A stretch of 64,000 bases of DNA from an uncultured Alphaproteobacteria bacterium (GTDB lineage Bacteria; Pseudomonadota; Alphaproteobacteria; Rhodobacterales; Rhodobacteraceae): contig CACIJG010000003.1 in the NCBI GenBank assembly GCA_902586885.1, positions 56,758 to 120,757 on the forward strand. The letters are read 5' to 3'. This document shows, piece after piece, positions 1 through 6,535 of the stretch. The first letter of the stretch is position 1. Each line of letters begins with the position of its first letter. Made by a program: the position numbers and the translations under genes. The notes beneath the pieces are model-generated. The model ran no database searches. It was given only the letters and a program-made list of their open reading frames with translations, and had not been told where the DNA came from.

Positions 1-412
1 TAAGCAGTCATTAAAATTAGATTTTTTGCACTGTTCTGCTAAACGTGCATTAATTTCAATCTCTTTTTTTGATAATGAGGGAAATACCAGATAAGTGAAG
101 GTATGCGCTATTTTATATCCCGAATTTTTGGCAATAGTAAGCCATAAAAATGCTGTCTTTGGTCTGTAATAAAGACTTTCAGGTTCTGACAAAACTGCAC
201 CTAGATAAAAGGCGCCTTGGGCATCACCATTCAGTGCTCTGGCACAAGCAATCTTCACCAATCGATCGTCATCATGGCGAGCATAGAGATATTCTAACTG
301 ATCCATACGAGCATCTTTAAAATCATGTGCTCTTCCTACAGAACTCAAAAAAAGCAATAAAAGAAAGATTAAGACGAGAAAATAAGAGATGGAAAATGGT
401 TTATTACTCATC
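1..412 (-). CDS. Partial secreted Sel1/TPR-like repeat protein (C-terminus runs off the window)
   Basis: Translating the complement of 412->1 gives an open frame MSNKPFSISYFLVLIFLLLLFLSSVGRAHDFKDARMDQLEYLYARHDDDRLVKIACARALNGDAQGAFYLGAVLSEPESLYYRPKTAFLWLTIAKNSGYK...; signal peptide plus Sel1-like 'A.NGDAQGAFYLG..' pattern. Confidence 0.6.
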
Positions 413-625
413 TTCTGATGTCCTCTTTGGGAAAGATATTTTTTTTAAACTGGTTTCCAACTGAACATTAACTTCTCCCGAGAGATATCTTCCCCAGGCA
501 ATTATAAGTAAGTTGGTGATGGTATCAGTTCGTTTAAGAGACTCTTTTTCAAGAGACCTAAGAAAAAATTCTGGTATCCAAATAGGCACATAAATTGGCT
601 GTTTCTTATTATTTTTTTCACTCAT
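404..625 (-). CDS. Small hypothetical protein, 73 aa
   Basis: ORF in the minus-strand block; slightly overlaps the downstream Sel1-like start. Confidence 0.5.
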   Translation of the reverse strand: MSEKNNKKQPIYVPIWIPEFFLRSLEKESLKRTDTITNLLIIAWGRYLSGEVNVQLETSLKKISFPKRTSEDE

Positions 626-659
626 TTTTTCTCCGTATTTGCTTAAAATTAAATTTCAT

Positions 660-1847
660 TTAACCTATTGAGGCTTGGACATCTTTTTCAATTAATCCTA
701 TTTCTTCTTCTATAAGCTTAAAATCACCAGGCTCACCCTGAGATTCCAGAACGCCAAGGAAACCCATGACCACACTCTCCTGATCATCTAACTGCTGCTC
801 GCGATTGGCCCATATTTTTTTCATATAAGCCTTCTCAAGATGGAGTTGTTCTCGAATTTTTTTATGTTGTTCAAAGAGCTTTTTTAATTGTCTTGCAAAA
901 TTTTCAGATTTAAAAAACTCGTATACCCGTACTGCTTTTTCGTTCTTGTTTTCACCAATTTTATTAAGTCGATATTCGCCTAAAATTCGTGTTCTCAAAA
1001 TTACTAAAACAGCCCTAAGATCATTAAATCCAACAATAAAAATTCCCTTATGAATGAAATCAAATTGCTCTTTGGGAAGCGTATATGAGACAATTACACC
1101 TAAAGCGACACTGTTATCATGCATGTCACCCTCAAGCTTATTAACCCAAGATTTTTGAAAGGAACCTGTTGTAGTTTTAACTTCTATAAGAATATTACCA
1201 ATTATATTTTGGTTATAAGCTACACCTTGTAAGAAATCAGCTCCTCTTTGTCCCTTCTTAAATTGAGTTACTTTATCCCATGGAAAAAATTTTTTTATTA
1301 AATCATGTATATAATTTTGCCCTATCTCACCTTGGACTTCCTGAGACATTGATTTTGACTCTAATTGGAGCTTCGCTATTTTGTTCCTAAGGTTCTTATT
1401 ATCTTCACGCTCCTTGTTTAACTCTAAGTTGCTCTCTAGCTTTCCTTTATCATCATTGGCTTTAAACTCTTCTTTGAATTTCTGAAGGTGCTCGTCAGAC
1501 TCTTTTTTTAATATTGGTAAAAGTTCTTTCCTGATTTCTGCTTTCATTTTTTTTCTCGTAGACTTTTTTTGGCGAAGCTTTTTTTGAAGTGCGAGAATGG
1601 TTTGCTCACTCTCTGAGTTTTCGTCCAATAAGTCTGAAACAGTTTTTCTTCCAGCCTCTTTTCCCTGCTTTATACCCTTCTGAAGTGCTTTAAGTTCTCT
1701 ACTCTCAGTATCGCTCTCCATCTCTGATAGCTTTTTCTCAAACTCAATTCGCGTGTCTGCCAATTGTGACTCTGCCTCGGCAAAAATAGGATTGGTAAAT
1801 TGATGCTGACAGTTAGGACATTTGATAGACTTGTGATCGTGTTCCAT
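660..1847 (-). CDS. DUF2130-like protein: zinc-binding N-terminus (CPNC), long coiled coil, PD-(D/E)XK-like nuclease domain
   Basis: IKCPNCQHQF N-terminus; coiled coil; 'FPWDKVTQFKKGQRGADFLQGV...GNILIEVKTTTGSFQKSWVNKLEGDM...ALGVIVSYTLP' resembles DUF2130 (GAD...E.K core). Confidence 0.75.
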   Translation of the reverse strand: MEHDHKSIKCPNCQHQFTNPIFAEAESQLADTRIEFEKKLSEMESDTESRELKALQKGIKQGKEAGRKTVSDLLDENSESEQTILALQKKLRQKKSTRKKMKAEIRKELLPILKKESDEHLQKFKEEFKANDDKGKLESNLELNKEREDNKNLRNKIAKLQLESKSMSQEVQGEIGQNYIHDLIKKFFPWDKVTQFKKGQRGADFLQGVAYNQNIIGNILIEVKTTTGSFQKSWVNKLEGDMHDNSVALGVIVSYTLPKEQFDFIHKGIFIVGFNDLRAVLVILRTRILGEYRLNKIGENKNEKAVRVYEFFKSENFARQLKKLFEQHKKIREQLHLEKAYMKKIWANREQQLDDQESVVMGFLGVLESQGEPGDFKLIEEEIGLIEKDVQASIG

Positions 1848-1894
1848 ATGTAATTCCTCTATTGAAAATTTGTCGGTAGCTAGAGCCCTTTTTG

Positions 1895-3052
1895 TTATGG
1901 GCTCTTGCTATATTTTTTTATTAATGTTGCTAAAGCTGTCATTCCCTCTGGAGGAATCTGCTGCACAATTTTTATAAGGTTTGGATTTCCTGAATAAAGA
2001 ATGTCGCTTTTCATCGATTGGAAAAGTTTCGAGCCCTCGATGGCATCCTTATCGGAGATATCAATTCCCCTACATATTACGCCGTGCCTCCAAGCATTTT
2101 TATAATCGACTTGAAATGAGGTGGTTTGTAAAGTTCCACAATTAGCACAAATAATAGATTTCTGAGGCATAAGGCTGGAGCACTTTGAGCAACTTTTGTA
2201 ATTAACTTTTGCTGAAGAAGGAAATACAGTTCCGCAAAATGAACAGTTTTTGTCAGACATTGCGCATTGCTGATGACAAGAAGGACATTTTTTTGTTGAT
2301 GGAGCTCTAGTAATTTTGGGTGGCACATGGGCCATTTCTTCCTCAATTCGCCGAGCATACTTCTGAAATATCTCTAGCATCGGCATTAAAAAATATGCCC
2401 TTGTAATGTCATCCTTATCGATCATTCTGACTACACGGCCCAAAGCCTGTCTGAAGTACAATTCAGTTTTTGAGTGCGGCATATAAATGCAACAAGCTAA
2501 AAGGGGAATATCAACTCCCTCGGAAACCATGTTGGGACTGATAATCCATTTTTTATTTGAATTTCTGAACCTGCCTATCAATTTGTCTGCGTTTGGAAGA
2601 CTACTGTTGCAATTAATAGGCTTTTCACCTGTCAGCAAATGTACCAATTCAGTTGCATAATTAGCAAAAAAAATAGATGGGACGACCCAAAGACCTTTTG
2701 CATTTGGTATGTCGTAACGTATTTTTGTGAGCTCAGCATCAGCCTGTTGAAACATAGCTGCATGATATGAATACAAATCAGGTTTTCCAAACTTGTCAAA
2801 GTTTGGTGTATATGCCAAATTCTCGTAATCTATCGATTTTTTAATCGATTTATTTATGAGCCCTTTTAGGGCCTTGGGTATTTTGGGGTTTTTTCCTCCC
2901 TCAACTATGACCCTACTTTTGCCAATATCAACTTCAAATTTTGAGGTAAAAACATCAAAAGTTGTGGCTCTACAGGACTCTCCAATAGCGTCTCCATATG
3001 TATGTTGAAAAACGCCAGCGCTAGGATGGTTAATAGCATTTGTTGCAATCAT
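1895..3052 (-). CDS. SF2 helicase C-terminal half with zinc-ribbon repeats
   Basis: Helicase motifs 'WIISPNMVSEGVDIPLLACCIYMPHSKTELYFRQALGRVVR' (V/VI); CPSC..CSFC, CSKC..CANC pairs; start overlaps the stop of the upstream HNH/helicase ORF (TAATG). Confidence 0.75.
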   Translation of the reverse strand: MIATNAINHPSAGVFQHTYGDAIGESCRATTFDVFTSKFEVDIGKSRVIVEGGKNPKIPKALKGLINKSIKKSIDYENLAYTPNFDKFGKPDLYSYHAAMFQQADAELTKIRYDIPNAKGLWVVPSIFFANYATELVHLLTGEKPINCNSSLPNADKLIGRFRNSNKKWIISPNMVSEGVDIPLLACCIYMPHSKTELYFRQALGRVVRMIDKDDITRAYFLMPMLEIFQKYARRIEEEMAHVPPKITRAPSTKKCPSCHQQCAMSDKNCSFCGTVFPSSAKVNYKSCSKCSSLMPQKSIICANCGTLQTTSFQVDYKNAWRHGVICRGIDISDKDAIEGSKLFQSMKSDILYSGNPNLIKIVQQIPPEGMTALATLIKKYSKSP

Positions 3053-3831
3053 TATAATGTAGCTCCCTTCTCATTAAAATGTAACCAGACAGTCTCATTT
3101 CCATCAGATCGAACTGGTGTTCCTGTCAAAATTAGAATTCGCTTTGTATCTCTAAAGGCATTATCTGCACTTTTCCCCCAAGCAGCCTCCTTAGCTGCAT
3201 GATGATGCTCATCACAAACAAGAAGTACATTATGTTTTTGGCAGACTTTCTGAAAAGCCTCCTTAAGATTTTGTATTGAGCTCCAGGTACAACAGAGATC
3301 AATTCCAAAATCCTCAATATCACAGTCTGATCCAGTTACTTTTGTCATTGGCCGACCAGTAATTCTAGTAAACTGCGCAGCGCTTTGATTAGCTATTTCG
3401 TTGCGTGGCATAACCTTGATAACCCTATCGATCTCTCCCCTATCAATAAGTGCTTGCGCCATAAAACTAGCTAGTGCTGTTTTGCCCGACCCAGGCGCTG
3501 TGTTAACCACGAATATTTTATTCTCAGGCTTGTTATCAGCAGAATACCAGTCAAGGCCTTGTCTTAGGCATTTCTCCTGCCACTCTCTCATTTTAATTTT
3601 TGGTGCTTTTGTTTGCTTCATATATGTAGATGCTCCCTTTTTAATGTTGCAAGACTCACATAAGGCTTGTCCGTTCATAAGTGTTGTTTTTCCCCCTTTA
3701 GAGAAAGGATGAATATGATCAGCGTGAAATGATCCCAACAAAGGCTTCGAGCAGATCTCGCATTGATTTCCTGCTAAAATCCTAAGGATCTTCCTGGATC
3801 GCTGTGAAAATCTCCTAGTCATTTTCATCAA
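3052..3831 (-). CDS. HNH endonuclease domain fused to SF2 helicase N-terminal half
   Basis: HNH: 'CEICSKPLLGSFHADHIHPFSKGGKTTLMNGQALCESCNIKKG'; Walker A 'NTAPGSGKTALA'; motif II 'VCDEHHHA'; motif III 'LTGTPVRSDG'. Confidence 0.8.
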   Translation of the reverse strand: MMKMTRRFSQRSRKILRILAGNQCEICSKPLLGSFHADHIHPFSKGGKTTLMNGQALCESCNIKKGASTYMKQTKAPKIKMREWQEKCLRQGLDWYSADNKPENKIFVVNTAPGSGKTALASFMAQALIDRGEIDRVIKVMPRNEIANQSAAQFTRITGRPMTKVTGSDCDIEDFGIDLCCTWSSIQNLKEAFQKVCQKHNVLLVCDEHHHAAKEAAWGKSADNAFRDTKRILILTGTPVRSDGNETVWLHFNEKGATL

Positions 3832-4114
3832 AGTAGTATTCAGTTACCTTTAAACTGTTTATTGGAAGTTCAGATGGGGGTGTACATTGAGTAGTCCTGT
3901 TGATCCGTTGAAGAGCTCTAGCCATCGGAACTTCACGAGATTTAATAACAAACGCTTTTTTTCTAAGCCTCGAAATTTCAACAGTTAAATTTCTCACTCC
4001 TAATAGAAGTTGAGCTTCTAAGTAAGTTATGGGCTGCCCTGAAAAGAGATGTTCATGCAGAGCATTAACACCACTATATCTAATTGCGTTGTTCTCAGAT
4101 TCCTGAGTTTCCAT
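3815..4114 (-). CDS. Small helix-turn-helix protein (phage-type HTH, HTH_39-like)
   Basis: 'PITYLEAQLLLGVRNLTVEISRLRKKAFVIKSREVP' resembles HTH domains of phage replication/regulatory proteins. Confidence 0.5.
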   Translation of the reverse strand: METQESENNAIRYSGVNALHEHLFSGQPITYLEAQLLLGVRNLTVEISRLRKKAFVIKSREVPMARALQRINRTTQCTPPSELPINSLKVTEYYFDEND

Positions 4115-4128
4115 ATTGTTTCTCCTAT

Positions 4129-4455
4129 TTAATGATTAATTAAGCGATTTATACGGTCTGACACAGCGACATCATTAAATCCATCCGCGTTGTCATCTCG
4201 ACAATGTTCCCTGCACAAAGACCAGGGTTTGTTGGTGATTACGTCGTATACATTTCGACTGTGATAACCGCCTCTAAAAGGGTTATCTTTAATGATCGAT
4301 CTAGAAATTTTTCCATGATGCGCTTCAATTATTCCGTTAGCTGCATCAATTAACTCTAGCTCATCGAATGTATCAGAAAATTGCTCTATCAATACATTCA
4401 ACACGCTATAAAAGAGTTTAGCTTGGTTTGAACGAAAACCGTTACTGAAAATCAT
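4129..4455 (-). CDS. Hypothetical protein, 108 aa
   Basis: Co-directional ORF with plausible RBS (aggagaaac upstream of ATG). Confidence 0.5.
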   Translation of the reverse strand: MIFSNGFRSNQAKLFYSVLNVLIEQFSDTFDELELIDAANGIIEAHHGKISRSIIKDNPFRGGYHSRNVYDVITNKPWSLCREHCRDDNADGFNDVAVSDRINRLINH

Positions 4456-4548
4456 TTGTTTCTCCTTTAGAATTGGCTCCTTCTTTTCAATAAATGTCCA
4501 AACTAAAGGGTTTTATATTTCTAGCTCATTCTCATCCTTCTTACTAAC

Positions 4549-4842
4549 TTAATGATATCTATTACTCTCTTCAGAATCTGATGAAAGCTGCTCTTCTAGT
4601 TCACAACCAACTCTTTTGTCACACGCATAAAGAAATGCAGAAAGAATAATTTGCATTCCCATTAAGGGAATTTTTTTATTTTGATCCAAAGCAATTGAGG
4701 AAGCAACATAGGCTAAGCCAAAGCAAATTCTTGAATAGTCTCCTTTGGACTCCCTAATAAGGTAATTTGTTTGGTCTAAAATTTGGTCGACATATTTAAA
4801 GCCAAAACTTTTATCGCGTGGATCATCTTGTCTGTTATTCAA
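4549..4842 (-). CDS. Hypothetical protein, 97 aa; first gene of the minus-strand block
   Basis: Co-directional ORF, GGAGGAATG at start, downstream of a consensus-like promoter. Confidence 0.5.
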   Translation of the reverse strand: MNNRQDDPRDKSFGFKYVDQILDQTNYLIRESKGDYSRICFGLAYVASSIALDQNKKIPLMGMQIILSAFLYACDKRVGCELEEQLSSDSEESNRYH

Positions 4843-4880
4843 TCATTCCTCCAAAAGGGTAAATCGTTGCTTACAGGGGT

Positions 4881-4908
4881 TATATAATATACCGATGTAG
4901 CATGTCAA
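4881..4908 (-). promoter_or_regulatory. Putative sigma70-type promoter for the minus-strand block
   Basis: Minus strand reads TTGACA-16 nt-TATATA (TTGACATGCTACATCGGTATATTATATA), about 40 nt before the ORF start at 4842. Confidence 0.5.
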
Positions 4909-5070
4909 CACCTATGGGTAAACTTTTTTTCAATTCATGAATTATTCGCTCACTTTTTTTAATTTAAAAATTTTTTATTCAATTTTTTCAATAGTTTATA
5001 ATAAATTGACTTTTTTTAATATTTGAGCTATTTTTTTCACACAAGAGTAATTTTGCAAGGATTTTTTACT

Positions 5071-6531
5071 ATGGATGAAAAAAAAATACTAGTTAGCTGG
5101 ATTGGAGAAAAAGACATAGATGTCATGAGGGTGATAAATAATGGTCAGGAAGAGGAGAGATCGAGCTCCCTCGCCGCTCTAGCAGAAAATCAATCTTATA
5201 AGTTCAAGAAAATTATACTTGTTCAAAACTATCGAGAGGGGGAAAAAAACAAAGAAGATACGATTAAGGAAGTGGAAGAGTACGTCACGTTCCTTAAAGA
5301 GAGGTCGACTAGCAAGAACTTGGAAATAATATCCGAGACAGTCTTATTAGAAAATCCTGTCGACATGGAAAAACTCCAGGTTATTGGCTCAAAAATTTTA
5401 ATAGATCACTGTGAAACTGATGCCACTATATATTATAACATGAGCTCAGGTACATGGGCCATGCGTTGGATGTGGTTTTTTATGTCTGAAACAGGACGTT
5501 TCCATGGAACTTTGCTTCAGGGCTCACCAGAGGCTGGGATTAAGAAGGTTACTGTTCCTTATGAACTAAGTGGAATGTATTTATTTCAAAATCAGGCAAC
5601 TAGGGAAAAAGAAAAGTTAATACATAGTTTATTTGAACCTAGACTAGAACAATCATTAGTATCTCAGAAGTTAAAAAGGTTAATTTTTAAAGCCTCGAGG
5701 GCTGCATCAACTGATTACCCTGTTTTTATACTTGCTGAAAGAGGTTGCTATTCAGACAAATTGGCAAGAGGCATTCATCAGAGTTCTACAAGAGGCAAAG
5801 AAGATAAAGTAATGCATTCTGCTGACTGTTTTTATCATTCTGCGGAAAACAATACAATTTCAGAAATTCTTTCAAGGTCTGAAGGCAGCACCATTCTTTT
5901 GGAAAATATCGACCATTTAAGTAGAATTAATCAGGAAAAATTAATCGAGAGGTTTGAGTCTCAGAACTCATTAGAGTTTCCTCGATTGATTGTGTCATCT
6001 ACCAAAACATTTGAGGATATAAAAAATCAAAGTTCTTTAAGTCCAAAGTTTGTCGATCTGGTCACACGTGTGGTTTTAAAAATACCACCTTTGAGAGATA
6101 GAGAAGAAGATCTGAAAAAGATAATTAACTATCGTTTTGATCGCCTTTGTAAGGACCAAAAAAGCTCTCTTACTCTTTCTAACGAGGCAAAAGAACAATT
6201 GATAAAACATCAATGGCCTGGAAATGACGTTGAACTAGAGAAAGCTCTTACACAACTTATACTCTTCACTGAAGGGGATACGGTAAATTATTATGACGTT
6301 GCAGAAACCCTTTTTGAATTACCAGAGATTAATACGACCACTAGTGATATGCAGGTTGAGATAAGTGAAAATTTTCGGTTAAAAGAGCATCTGGATAAAA
6401 TAGCCAAAAGATATATAATCACAGCTATGTCTGAAACTAACAGAAATAAAAGTGAAGCAGCAAAAAGACTAGGTGTATCCAGCCAGCAAACGTTAGGAAA
6501 ATGGATAAAACGACTTGGCATAGGAGGTTAG
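5071..6531 (+). CDS. RtcR-like regulator: N-terminal CARF-type domain + degenerate sigma54-activator AAA+ domain + C-terminal Fis-type HTH
   Basis: 'ATIYYNMSSGTWAMRWMWFFMSETGRFHGTLLQGSPEAGIKKVTVPYEL' is RtcR/CARF-like; AAA-like 'PVFILAERGCYSDKLARGIH', 'GSTILLENIDHLSRINQEKLIERFE', 'IPPLRDREEDL'; HTH 'NRNKSEAAKRLGVSSQQTLGKWIKRLGI'. Start moved from 5023 to ATG 5071, after AAGGA. Confidence 0.75.
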   Translation: MDEKKILVSWIGEKDIDVMRVINNGQEEERSSSLAALAENQSYKFKKIILVQNYREGEKNKEDTIKEVEEYVTFLKERSTSKNLEIISETVLLENPVDMEKLQVIGSKILIDHCETDATIYYNMSSGTWAMRWMWFFMSETGRFHGTLLQGSPEAGIKKVTVPYELSGMYLFQNQATREKEKLIHSLFEPRLEQSLVSQKLKRLIFKASRAASTDYPVFILAERGCYSDKLARGIHQSSTRGKEDKVMHSADCFYHSAENNTISEILSRSEGSTILLENIDHLSRINQEKLIERFESQNSLEFPRLIVSSTKTFEDIKNQSSLSPKFVDLVTRVVLKIPPLRDREEDLKKIINYRFDRLCKDQKSSLTLSNEAKEQLIKHQWPGNDVELEKALTQLILFTEGDTVNYYDVAETLFELPEINTTTSDMQVEISENFRLKEHLDKIAKRYIITAMSETNRNKSEAAKRLGVSSQQTLGKWIKRLGIGG

Positions 6532-6535
6532 CGAA

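Noticed and set aside
2077-2358. 93-aa minus-strand ORF inside the helicase half
   Set aside because: Nested in another frame of 1895-3052, which carries clear helicase motifs; likely spurious.
3401-3712. 103-aa plus-strand ORF opposite the HNH-helicase
   Set aside because: Antisense to a well-supported CDS; no recognisable motifs.
6291-6521. 76-aa hydrophobic minus-strand ORF under the 3' end of the RtcR-like gene
   Set aside because: Antisense to the Fis-HTH coding region; hydrophobicity is an artefact of the A/T-rich complement.
5071-6531. CRISPR-Cas type III association suggested by the CARF-like domain
   Set aside because: No repeat-spacer array and no cas10/csm/cmr genes seen; the domain pattern fits RtcR better.
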